Below are positions 9,649 to 20,512 of a stretch of 64,000 nucleotides of DNA, one piece after another. The stretch lies in contig JAPFBL010000003.1 of the NCBI GenBank assembly GCA_026182355.1, positions 620,001 through 684,000 of the forward strand, written 5' to 3'. Source of the stretch: Hermatobates lingyangjiaoensis (lineage: Eukaryota > Arthropoda > Insecta > Hemiptera > Hermatobatidae). Position numbers and translations under genes: made by a program. Each line of letters begins with the position of its first letter. Within the stretch, counting starts at the first letter, position 1. Below the pieces are notes generated by a model. It was given only the letters and a program-made list of their open reading frames with translations. It was not told where the DNA came from and ran no database searches.

Positions 9649-9888
9649 TCTCGGATGAATGTCGAAACATATCGTTGTGAGTCTTTCTTGTGTGTGTTTT
9701 TATTTGTTTTTCTCTTTTCTGTGTGAACTAGTAGCCCCGTTGGACCGTTTCAAGTATATATATATATATATAATTTTGTATACTATATATATATACATAT
9801 ATATACTTTACACAGGAAAGAGAAAAACAAATAAAGATATACACAAAAGACTCACAACGATATTTCGACAGTCGTCGTCATCGGGCAG
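9649..9888. repeat. (TA)n-centred inverted repeat with hammerhead-core-like motifs
   Basis: Arms at about 9655-9725 and 9812-9870 are imperfect reverse complements ('gtcgaaacatatcgttgtga' against 'tcacaacgatatttcgac'), with (TA)n between them. The right arm on the minus strand carries GATGA...GAC..GTC..GAAAT (9864-9886), a pattern shared with other inverted repeats in this window. The left arm has a decayed version (9652-9668). Confidence 0.6.
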
Positions 9889-10002
9889 AAGTAGTCCCTT
9901 TGAGTAGCTGAAGCTAACTGAGTGGTAGGCTGAATGCAACGAACACGCACGCACTCTGCCGGCCGCCCTAGGTAAGCTACTAACTACAGAGAGAAAAATA
10001 AC

Positions 10003-10153
10003 TAAAAAGAACAAATAAAAGCAAATAAAAATAACAGAATGAGAAGAATAGAAAATGAAGCAATAAACGATTTAAAAAAATAAAAATATACAAATAAATA
10101 AAAAATATAAAAAAAATAAATAAATAAAAAATAAATAAAAAAAATTAATAAAA
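10003..10153. repeat. A-rich low-complexity tract (AAATA/AAAT-like)
   Basis: About 150 bp built from A runs and aaataa-type units, directly downstream (minus sense) of the PLE stop codon at 10154-10156. It could be the decayed tail of that PLE. Confidence 0.6.
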
Positions 10154-10401
10154 TTAACGGTACAAGTTGAGGCCAGGAGGAGAGCGAGCTTTGAGAAGAC
10201 AGGTAAATGCCTCCTCTGAAGCTTTTAAAGTGACACGGGAAGACGGAACAGGGATATGATTAAGGACTTGGACCCGGAAGCAGTGATTAAAATCGAGTCC
10301 ATGGGAATTAGAGTGGATAGCAATAGGAAGGTTTTGCGTTGACCAACGGAAGCCCTGTGACCATTCATACGTAAATTGAGCTGCGTAGAGGCCATACCAA
10401 C

Positions 10402-10404
<3 letters not shown>
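10154..10404 (-). pseudogene. PLE GIY-YIG endonuclease C-terminus with natural stop, one frameshift
   Basis: Minus strand, starting at the edge of a (TA)n tract: YVGMASTQLNLRMNGHRASV reads from the GIY-YIG core, with the conserved R and H of the nuclease. After a one-base frameshift near 10330 the second frame continues IHSNSHGLDFNHCFRVQVLN and then KASEEAF and the C-terminal GLNLYR followed by TAA (10156-10154). The order YVG, R, H, HxxxH and C-terminal E/A-rich segment is that of EN(+) Penelope-like elements. The element is truncated exactly at (TA)n, a known preferred context for PLE insertion. The same one-base loss is present in the 9185-9602 copy. Confidence 0.8.

Positions 10405-10446
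<42 letters not shown>
10405..10446. repeat. (TA)n microsatellite
   Basis: About 21 uninterrupted TA units between the PLE fragment and the next inverted-repeat arm. Confidence 0.95.
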
Positions 10447-10451
<5 letters not shown>

Positions 10452-10509
10452 GTTCAAAATTGAAGATAGGTAGAGCACAAAGTAAAGAAGCACACTTACA
10501 AACTCAAAT

Positions 10510-10530
10510 TTTCGGGCAATCCGTCTTCAG
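10510..10530 (-). other. Hammerhead-core-like motif (single arm)
   Basis: Minus strand reads CTGAAGA, a short GG/CC stem, then GAAAA. It lies in a short arm between two (TA)n tracts. It has the order of the hammerhead ribozyme conserved core (CUGANGA, stem II, GAAA), but the stem is weak. Confidence 0.35.
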
Positions 10531-10601
10531 GAGAAAAGAGAAAGGGATATCAAGCACGTTCTAGACGCAACGGCTAGTAACACAGTATATATATATATAA
10601 C

Positions 10602-10865
10602 AAACACTTTCTCTTTTTCTCGGAGTTTGGTCAGGGTAAATATATGGAATCACCTTTTTGCCAACGTTTCGTCTTTATTTCAAGACATCCTCAGGGCTAT
10701 AAATGAAGGCTGGGTTCTGTTACATTACAGTACTGGTAATGTAACAGAACCCAGCCTTCATTTATAGCCCTGAGGATGTCTTGAAATAAAGACGAAACGT
10801 TGGCAAAAAGGTGATTCCATATATTTACCCTGACCAAACACCGAGAAAAAGAGAAAGTGTTTGTT
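10602..10865. repeat. Near-perfect ~125-bp-arm inverted repeat with hammerhead-core-like motif in each arm
   Basis: Arms at about 10602-10730 and 10738-10865 pair almost perfectly around a spacer of about 10 bp, flanked by (TA)n. Each arm contains CTGAGGA, a stem GTCTT/AAGAC, then GAAACG (plus strand 10770-10798, minus strand 10694-10666). The order matches the hammerhead core, but one extra base (T) follows CTGAGGA. Confidence 0.75.
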
Positions 10866-10895
10866 AATATTTTGTGGTCAAGAAAACAGTACCGT

Positions 10896-11135
10896 GTATA
10901 TATATATATATATCGTAAACAGGAAAACTATCCAAAAGGACAACAAACGTTTCACAGTAAATCACAGACACAGAAGAAAGGAACAAACACACTTACTGTC
11001 TCTAATTTTCAACTCTTCTGATGACGGTTCAACCGAAAATTAGAGACAGTAAGTCATCAGGACAGTTGAAAATTAGAGACAGTAAGTGTGTTTGTTCCTT
11101 TCTTATGTGTCTGAGATTTACCGTGAAACACACAT
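10896..11135. repeat. Inverted repeat flanked by (TA)n, with CTGATGA...GAAA motif
   Basis: Outer arms 'tcgtaaac...gtttcacagtaaat' (10913-11010) and 'attagagaca...gtgaaacac' (11036-11130) are imperfect reverse complements. The middle has CTGATGA, stem GGT/ACC, GAAAA on the plus strand (11018-11038). Confidence 0.6.
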
Positions 11136-11149
11136 ACATATGTATATAT

Positions 11150-11330
11150 ATGATCAAACCACAATAAGAAATGCGAAAACAAGACTAAGCTCTTTCAACC
11201 GTAACAAGCGGTTTTCGTCAGAGTCAAAAACCCAACTGATGGGGTTTTGACTCTGACGAAGACCGCTTGTTACGGTTGAAAGAACTTAGTCTTGTTTTCC
11301 CATTTCTTATTGTGGTTTAATCATTGATTC
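11150..11330. repeat. Inverted repeat flanked by (TA)n, with CTGACGA...GAAAG in both arms
   Basis: Arms of about 80 bp at 11152-11236 and 11240-11325 pair with few mismatches. Motif on plus: CTGACGA at 11253, stem ACCG/CGGT, GAAAG ending 11282. On minus: 11221-11192. Same architecture as the neighbouring inverted repeats, with different sequence outside the core. Confidence 0.7.
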
Positions 11331-14300
11331 ATTTCACGTGTTTATGTGAAATCTTTTTATGTATATATATATAATCAACAGAAGGAAAAGCTGGCAAAGA
11401 CGACAAAGAGAATATAAAGAGGAATAAAGGCAGGAAATTAAACAAAGTAAATAAACTAAAAGCATAAAGTATGAAACGTATATTAAAAATAAAGAACAAT
11501 AAACAATAAAACAAAAAAAAACATTTAACGATACAGGTTAGTTCCCGGAATATCGCAGCCAGAACTGCTGTGGCACTTAACCTTTTAAGGTTAATATTAA
11601 TCTCTAGCTTGTGATTTATTCCAAGGTGTATATTGTTATTGGTTTTTGTTTTGTACCGATTCTAATTTTAGTGTTTTTTTTAAATGTCTCTTTCATCTAT
11701 TCCCTCACTCGAGTATGGTGGGTACTGAAGCTCAGGGCACGCTTGTGTAGTCAGTAGACAGTCATGGTTCGCCTCTCAAGACATGAGTACTCCTTCCTCA
11801 CTTCTGCTGACCTTGACAAAGTAGGAACGGTGAGCTCAAGACCCACATTGTAAGGACAGCAGGAACAGCTCTAGTCAAAGGAGTCATCCTTCCCGACTTC
11901 AACCGCTTTTAACTTCACTACTGAAATAGTTCTACAAACATCGCGTAACCCAACCTCTTTGTAAAATCACAAAAAAAAATTGTACAGTATTTCAAAAAAT
12001 ACAACTTCATGTGCTAATGTGATAACGTATATATTTTCCAAAAAATGACACTGTCTGTTAGGACAAAATATCAAACGATTTCAAGAAAAGAACACCTAGA
12101 AACAATATACAACTCACTTCAATATTTCGACCTCGGTGTCATTAGGAGAAGAAGAAAAAGATGAGTTATGCTCGACTGTCAAACAGTAACTCAATAAAAT
12201 GTACATATTTCATGGATTACGTGAAATATTTACACATAAACTTAAAAAAGTGCTTTGTTCTAACAGAAAACAGTATTCTCAAAATATGTTCAAAATGGCA
12301 AACTATTGAATAATAAAACATTTTCACATCTACTCCGTTGTCTGCTCTTGTCGAATAAATGGCTCTTTGCGTGTTTTCCTTGTATCCCTGTTTCGCTGTA
12401 TATACAGTCATGTCCATAAGGATGCATGTGCCAAGGTGAGCTTTTCACCCCCTGTCAGTCCTTGCTAGTACAGGGCTGAGCCTATTATTTATTTAATTGA
12501 GGGTGATTATAGTACAGCGTCCTAAGAACTATTGTACTTTCCCCCCTTCTGTACTATAGTACCCCAGTTAGCATCAACGCCTCCAAGAAGCTCAGCACTT
12601 TTGCTGGGTCCAACAGGGCTGAGCCTACGTGATGTGTCATTGCCACAACGCACTGGTAGTTAGCATTAAATATTCTTCTTATAGACACTTACCGTTCTTA
12701 AAGTTATAACAACTATACAAAATGTTGTATAGTTTATCAGGTAACATTTCAATAGTTGCATATATTAGTTCAGACTAAACAAATTAAATGTAGATTTCAA
12801 ATAAGTAAAAATACTAAGCAAATATACATGACACTAAACTTCTAAAACATCCCTACAACTTAAAACTGTGAATCAGAAGTCAGCTCCGCGGAAAGGATAT
12901 CAGAACATTAATGCAGTTGAATTAGTTGCCAAGACTAGTTGAGGGAAGCTTGGTTCAAAGTTCACTCGAGACCAGCCGGTCTTGGAATTTGAGCAACACG
13001 TGCTCTCACAGGCAATCGATACCCCAACCTACAACCACCCTACACTGCATCCTCTGCTTCAGTAATAATTATTCAATTAATTAGACTTGCCCTTTCCTAA
13101 ACAATAAATTAATTCAAATCTCATAAACAGTATCAATGAGTTATACCAATGCATAACAAATATATCAAAGTATATAATTTGAAGCCTCATTAGTCGTAAT
13201 TGATAAATACGGCTTTTGTTTGAAAATACCAAACTAAAACGAAGCGAACTTTCTTCATTCCTATCCATTACTTCATTATCCATCCAAAGATACAAATATA
13301 CAGAATTATGGTCTTAATATTTATTTTATATGGAAAGAAAGCTGAAAAAACCTTATCTCTCTTGTGTGCTTACTTAGCTTTGTGATGATTTCACTGCTCA
13401 AAATTAAAACACCGACTAGTTTTATTGGTATAAAATATATCAAAGAGTAAACAATCTTTAAATAATATCTACAAAAATTAATTGAAAGTTGAATTCCTAC
13501 AACGACATTAAGTAATCAAAAAACTACACAATATGAATAGTGCCGCGAATAGGGTTCATTGCACAAAGGGACTGCACATAGATGACATTATTTCTGACCT
13601 CTTTACTTTGTTGATTTATAAACTCACACAGATAATATTAAAAGGAAAGATAAACACAACTATATCAAAGTTTGCAGAGAAATTTACATGCAGGTAATTC
13701 AGTATCTTCCTGTTTTTAGTAAACACGTGACTCTACAATCAAAAGTTTCACAATATTAATTGTTATTTTCCCTCTGGATTCCCTTCATGGATTACGGAGG
13801 CAAAATTCTTTAATCTACATATATTTATTTCAACAGTTAATAAAATTATATCAATACAGATTTAATAAAGCAAACTTCTGACACATTGGATAGAAACAAC
13901 TTCAGAAATCATTTACATTACATATTCAATGGAAAAATTGGTTGTTTATACGATCAAGAAGAGCTCATCAAGTTTAGTAAAGAAAATACATGTTCATGTT
14001 TGGTACTGGGAAATATTTTTCCTATTCAGCCTCTGTAAATGGCACAGTATGCTTGTGGCATGACACGTTAGTGCCATCAATGCACAACAATAACAATGCT
14101 TACAAAATCTTTAAAATACTTACAATCCACATATTTTATAAATTAAAACAAAATATCCTTACCAACTGCCAAGAATGGGTAGCTTCATTAGGACAAGCAT
14201 GTTGGCACTGATTTTAATCTGTATCAAATTTGTCGAAAAGTAATAATAAGGCCACGTGAACGCAAAGACAATACGCGAAACGCAGAAAACGTCTATCCAC

Positions 14301-15196
14301 GAGGAAAGCTAAGTAATGACTGTTGGGAGGGGAGAGGCAAGCGACCTGCCTGGAGGGGAGGGAATTTAGAGTCGAGGCGGGGATGTTGACCAGCACAGTT
14401 GGCTGCCCTGGTATGAGTCACGGGGACCGAGTGTTGGACGTTCCCCGACATTCAATCCTCGCCCAGAGAATTGCACGTGCCGATTGTTTTCATGTGCAAA
14501 TACAGTTCTCTTGAAATCCTGATTTCTTAAGATCTAAATACTTCATTCATTTCCTTCGAAATGTAATTAATTAATATACTAATTATACTTACTTGTATTA
14601 ATCTACGGTTGACCTAATATACTTAATTATTAATTATGGACTATTTTGTTGAACTTAAACCCATAGTAACTCATACAGAGAATAAAATGCCATTTAGTGA
14701 TAATAGTACCCTCCTTCTATACTTAACTCAGTGTTAATAGATTTAGTAGCAATAAATTTTTGTAATAACTGGTTTGAAATTGACAAACTTCGTCCCCGTG
14801 AGGTGAGGTTATTTTAAATAAAGAATCATTGAAGAATTCCAAGTAAAATTATTTAGTTTTCAAACAAATTTTGATTTAGTAAGTCATCTGTCAGGCAAAT
14901 GTTTTCTCTAACTAAATCACCTTGACTTAGTCCCGTGAAATGCATGACAATGGGGACAACCTCTCTGAAGCCTGTCAGGAGTGACCAGGAGACATGCAGG
15001 ACTTAGGCTCACGCTGGGTTTATAATTAATTAGAACAACTTCACATTATGCCCAGACCACGGTTAAAGGAATTCGTAAGGACTTCAAATGGGTAATATGG
15101 TGTAAGATAAACTCCCATTCTCATACACCCCATTTGCTTCACACTATCTTCGATCCCTCTGTTCCTTACTCCCAAGCCCATTACTGATATACTCGA
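11331..15196. other. Mostly featureless AT-rich DNA with a few GC-richer islands
   Basis: No gene supported. A decayed hammerhead-core-like motif is on the minus strand at 12125-12146 (AATGA, ACC/GGT stem, GAAAT). A moderately GC-rich single-copy stretch at 11700-11900, one near 12430-12650 (with 'acagggctgagcct' twice) and one at 14310-14510 are unexplained. They could be decayed repeats or non-coding exons. Open frames here are short and without motifs. Confidence 0.5.
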
Positions 15197-15692
15197 AGGG
15201 GTCAGGTTAGTTCAGTGGTTAACGTGCTCGCCTGTGAACTAGTGGTTTTGGGGCTCGAACCCACTCTGGCTCTTGATTTATTTAAGTTGGAGGTGAATAA
15301 ATTTGAGCACGTTGTCCCTCGGAGAGGACGTTAAGCCTGTTTTGACCTTTCAGCGTACCTTGGGCTATCAGCCATACCACATACGTAATTAAATCAGGTT
15401 ATCGCTTAACGTGCAGCCCTTTAGTCCATCCAGGGATACCCTGGAGAGTACGAGGTGGACCAAGAGGACGTTAAGCCTTTTTGGACCTTTCAGTGTACCT
15501 TGGCCTCTCAACCAAACCACTTATGTAACCAAATCAGGTTGACGCTTAACGTGCTGGCAGGGACACCCTGGAGCGTCCGAGGTGGCCCAAGAGGACGTTA
15601 AGCCGTCGATTCCGAGCATGTAGGATGTCAGTTACTCCTTAAAGATCCCTACTCTAAATACTCCTGAGTTATTCAAAATTTAGGACTCCCAA
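15197..15692 (+). repeat. tRNA-derived SINE with an internal ~130-bp tandem amplification
   Basis: tRNA-like head: A box 'ttagttcagtggttaacg' and B box 'ggctcgaaccc' (15245-15262 region), then the SINE body 'gaggtgaataaatttgagca', 'ctcggagaggacgtta'. The body is expanded by two diverged tandem copies (about 15330-15468 and 15469-15598), each ending in 'ccaagaggacg', before the usual 3' part ('gttccttaaagatccctac'-like, 'caatgtagaatca'). Confidence 0.75.
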
Positions 15693-16556
15693 TGTAGAAT
15701 CAATCTTCATTGTGTGGTATAAAAAAGGGCTCAACGTTTGGCCTAACTGTGTTCCCTTGTGGGACAGCCACTGTTTCCTACTGTGTTGCCTACTACTCAT
15801 ATACCTCCCTCATCTCACTCTCTCTTATTTCTCCATTACTTTTCTGGCAGCGAGCAGCTTTAGGCCTTTATTTTAATCTGAAATCCAGTTCAAATTACTC
15901 CTGGAGGAAGGGGAATAAATTTTAAGGACGGTATCTTAAAATCCCTGCACTAGCTCTTCCATACTCGTTTTCCTTTATAATCTCATTATAATATCAATAC
16001 AATAATATTTCCTTAAAGTAGTCTGAAATTTCTCGTCTAAAGATACTTCCTTAAGATTTACATATATTAAATTGAGACGACTACAGAGAAGAAGCGCATC
16101 TTCCTTTTGCAAAAAAATGCCTCATAAATTCGTCCACTCATCCACATTATTTGATTCCAATAATCTAATTAATGTACTTTATAATAATGTGATTTCTATT
16201 AAAAGTATTTAACCTTTTTCCAGTTTGGTCAAAGTCTACGCACGGATATATAAGTTTCAATCCACCCTCATATACAGATATAGACAATATTAAAAATAAG
16301 ACCCATTTATTGTAACTATTTATTTGAATGTAAATACAATATTCTAAATAATTAATGTCAAAGATTTATCAAGATTTCCTATATAAGGGAGCACCTACTT
16401 TAATATTTACCTATTTTTTTACTTCACTAGATAGTAATGCTCGAAAAATCTATTCTAGATTTTATAGATTAGGAAGGGGTAGTGCAAAACTAACAATAAT
16501 AACTATAGAGAATAAATAAACTCATCCTGTGTTGACTTGTTGAACTTTATATGTAT
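15693..16556. other. No supported gene
   Basis: A 71-codon open frame (15710-15925) has no recognisable domain. The rest is AT-rich. Confidence 0.5.
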
Positions 16557-17556
16557 AAAAAAATCTGGAGTGCCCTACACTCAACTTTACTATAAGTAAA
16601 CTTAATATCAAACTTCTGGGGTAGATAATATATAATGTCTCATTTAAGCATAATATAATCATCTAAATGGGAGATATTTATTAGTCTTTCATTCCTGAGG
16701 TAGTACAGATAGTGATTGATCCATTTATCAATAGATAAGCCTTTTTTCTATGTCACACAATTAATGGATATACAATCATTAGTCAAAAACATGTAAGAAA
16801 TAATGTCGTTTTCAGATAATTTTTAATTTAAGATGTAGGATAATTTGATTTATTATTTTTAAAAGAATTTTTTTTTAATTCTGAATAATGTTCTACAATT
16901 TTTATCTTTTATCAAATTATTATACTGGGAATTTCATGGCATGCTAGAGTTTTTAAAAACTCACTTTTCTTTCCCTTTGTCAAAAATCATAAAAAAACCA
17001 ATTTACTCGGGGGAATGTTATTTTTTCCCACGTGCTTTACTCTGTTATATGTCTGCTGTAAATGTATATTGAGAAAAAATATATTGGTAATTATCCATCT
17101 TTGCATTCTTAAATCAAGTTCAAAGCGACTTTTCTGTATAATTTTAAATTCAAAAGCTGGAAGTGTGAAATTTTTAAAAATAATGGTATGAACTATTAGA
17201 ATAGAATAGTGAAAAAACTGGAAATTAGGCAAACACATAGAAACCCTTCTATAGGACGTAAAAGTTCATTCCAAGAACTTCAATATTACAAAATAATAAT
17301 GTTATTCATAAACGTAAAAAAATCAGCATCTGATATAAGCTTTATAGAATTGTGCAACATATAAATTGATTAGAACAATTTGTTAGACAAACCCATCATA
17401 CTATAAAAAGGATCAGAGATTATATGTTTCATGTGCTCCATTGTCGTTCACTTTTTACATATAAAAAATTTAATCTTCTTACATCACATATAAGTCGTTA
17501 AATCATTTAAAAAATGTCATTATACCTCTAAAATTATATATATTGGTGAATTCACT
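16557..17556 (-). repeat. RF1 interspersed repeat, R module only, minus strand
   Basis: Begins (as the element's right end) with 'aatctggagtg.cctacactc' followed by 'aactttactataagta', then 'tcatttaagcataat', 'gaggtagtacagatagtgat', matching the right half of the 43893-45963 copy in reverse. It ends against the next copy at 17557. The middle is diverged. Confidence 0.65.
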
Positions 17557-19165
17557 CAAAAAAAATCTGGAGTGGCCTACACTCTACTTTACTATAAGTA
17601 ACTCAATTTCATATTTCTTCAGTATATAAAACATAACGTATCATTTAAGCATAACATAAATATCTAAATGGGATATAATTATTAGCATTGCATTCGTGAG
17701 GTAGTACAGATAGTGATTGAAGGACATATGAATTTATAAGCTTATTTTTGTACATCACAAATAATTTATTATTTGCAAATAATTTCATTAGTATAACTAC
17801 AGCAGAAATAACATTTTTGAAAAACCAATGTGAACATTTCTTGAAACGAAATATTATCCTACAAGAGAACATGGCTATTGTTCAAATAGCCAGTAGATTT
17901 CTTACATCGTTTACTTGACATCCTTCTACATTGAATATTAATGTAAAATTTTCAAATTTGAAACAGTAAAATACCCTTTTTTTCTCTGAAAAACATCTTA
18001 AACAGCGAAGAAAATGTTGTTTTAAGGTGATTTATTAATTAAAGATGTACGATAATTACAGTTATTAATCTCTAAACAAAAGATTTATATTTAGAATTAT
18101 CTTTTACATTTTTGGTTTTTAACCAAATTATTATACTGGGTATTTTATGGCTTCTTAGTATTTAATAAGATCATTTTCCTTCCCCTTTGTCAAATAACAT
18201 ATATACGAATTTTTTTTAATGAGTGTTATCATTTACCTGCACAATATTATTCCTCTTACATCTCTTATAAGTCAATAATATATTTTCATTTTTCCATTAG
18301 ATACATCAATTATATCTCAGTGGATTTGCTCAAAAAATTTCTAAGTCAATGTAAACAATGTAAAAAAATACAAAAAATTCGACAAGTATAGCAGGTGATC
18401 TCTTAGTCTAGGATAAACAGTTTTAATATCGTTATTTCTCTTTCCTGTAATTGAAACTTAATGATTTTTTTTTTATGAACTGCTAATTTTTTGTTCCATT
18501 TTTGACCAAATTTTCATTATTTTTTAACGAGCCGTTTAGCGTCAAAAAAACATTTTCTGAAAACACAAATCGTACTGTAACGGCCCTTTAGCGAATGTAA
18601 TTTTAGAAAAAAATATCTCAACTCATTCTCCATATAATGTTCTATTTATAGGCATAGTTTCATTCTTGTCCGTCAAACAGTATGGCTTGTATCGCTCTCA
18701 CAAGGTTTGAGATTGAATTATAAGTCAAAATTTTTACATTTTATTGAAAAAAAAATATTTCCCGTTGTTTTAAAATTCTGAATATATTTTTCGTTTGTTG
18801 CATTTGAAACCTCAAAGATAATGTCAAAATTTCAAAACTCTAGGGTTATCAGTTTAGGAGAAATAAATGTTTTAAAAAAAACGGTTTTTGGCAAAAAAAG
18901 TGACTTTCCCATCAGGCATAAATCTTCCCAAACAATAGGGATCATCGTCTTTATGAGGCCCATTTTTGTGTAAAATATCAACTTGATCCATCAAAGATTC
19001 TGGACCGTAGCGTGGTAACAAGCAATGCTAACACACGCACCCACCCACCCACAGACATCATCGTAAAAACGTCATAAAACGACTTCTGGTACCTCAAAAC
19101 ATGTAATTCCGTCAAAATCTCGAGATCGAATTTTTTCACGATCACTATACTTTACTTATAGTAAA
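17557..19165 (-). repeat. RF1 interspersed repeat, full-length short form, minus strand
   Basis: Both ends are present: right end 'aatctggagtggcctacact' at 17562 and left end 'ctttacttatagtaaagta' at about 19145-19165. Relative to the 43893-45963 copy it lacks an internal segment of about 430 bp (junction near 18230, 'gtgttatcatttacctgcac'). Non-coding; class unknown. Confidence 0.75.
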
Positions 19166-19985
19166 GTAAAAATCTAAGTCAATGTAAACAATATAAAAAT
19201 TCGACAAGTATAGCAGGTGATCCCTTAGTTTAGGATAAACAAACAGTTTATATAGCTTTATTGCTCTTTGCCGTAATTGAAATTTCGTGAATTTTGTTTA
19301 TAAATTGCTAATTTTTTGTTCCTTTTCTGGTCAAATTTACACAAAAAAACATGTGTTTAGCGTCAAAAAAACATTTTCTGAAAAAAGATATCGTACTTTA
19401 ACGCCCCTTTGACGAGTGTAATTTTCAAAAAAAATATCAACTCATTCTCCACATAATGTTCTATTTTTAGGCATAGTTTCATTTTGATCCGTCAAACGAT
19501 GTGGCTTGTATTGCTCTCACAAGGTTTGAGATTGTATTTTAAGTCAAATTTTTTACATTTTATTGAATAAAAAATATTTCCCTTTGTTTTAAAATTTTGA
19601 ATATATTTTTCGTTCATTCCATTTGTAACCACAAGGATAATACCCAAATTTCAAATCTCTAGAGTTAGCAGTTTAGGAGAAAAAAAGTTTTCTAAAAACA
19701 GGTTTTTGGCAAATAAGTGACTTTCCTGTCTTGCATAATTCTTCTCAAACAATAGAGATCATCTATACTATAGGGCCTATATTTGTTTAAAATATCAACT
19801 TGATCCATCAAAGATTCTGGACCGTAGAGTGGCAACAAGCAATGCTAACACACTCACCCACCCACACACATCATCGAAAAAACTTCATAAAACGACTTTT
19901 GAGACCTCAAAACATATAATTCCGTCAAAATTTGGAGATCGAATTTTTTCACGATCACTATACTTTACTTATAGTAAAGTAAAAA
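19166..19985 (-). repeat. RF1 interspersed repeat, L module only, minus strand
   Basis: Starts at 'aaatctaagtcaatgtaaac', an internal position of the full copy, and runs to the left end 'atagtaaagtaaaaa'. It is about 80-90% similar by eye to 18330-19165, so it is a tandem partial copy. It includes the (CCCA)n-like stretch and 'gatccatcaaagattctgga'. Confidence 0.75.
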
Positions 19986-20263
19986 TAAAAGAATAGTTTG
20001 ATAGAGTAGGGGATCTGCAGCTCGCTGACAACACTGCACAAAAGTAGTCAAGTTGATCGCGACGAATAAATTGACAACAATTCAACAGTGAACCGTATGT
20101 GGTTACTGTGACTGTGCGGGTAGATGGAATAAACGTAATGATCAACTTATCCTACTTAGTTTCTTATAATAATACCATAATTACTCTTAATTACAACAAT
20201 ATTCATCGCAACTCAACTTTATATTGGCAATGCCCCCTTCTCCTAAATCTTTTGACGCTATTC

Positions 20264-20512
20264 TCAAGTTATCCTACTTTATAACATAGTATTACAACAA
20301 CTTTACTATTGTTTAAGGTATTCTCAAGTTATCCTAACTTTATAGGAATGCCAAAGTTGCTCTTAATCGAAGACAACAACAATTATCTCATTACCACTAA
20401 ATGAAGATAATTCTCTATTTATTCTAATATTAAAACGATAAGATATAAGTGATCTTTAATCTCCTTAAGATATCGTCAAATTATTTAACTTGATGACATT
20501 ATTTCTTAAGTT
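20264..20512 (+). repeat. Free copy of spacer repeat X
   Basis: Same sequence as the spacer inside the composite Helitron (2217-2432), here with no Helitron sequence around it and without the one-base deletions: 'tattgtttaaggtattctca', 'ataggaatgccaaagttgct', 'tattaaaacgataagatata'. The preceding 'tattctcaagttatcctac' is itself repeated within the element. Confidence 0.7.
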
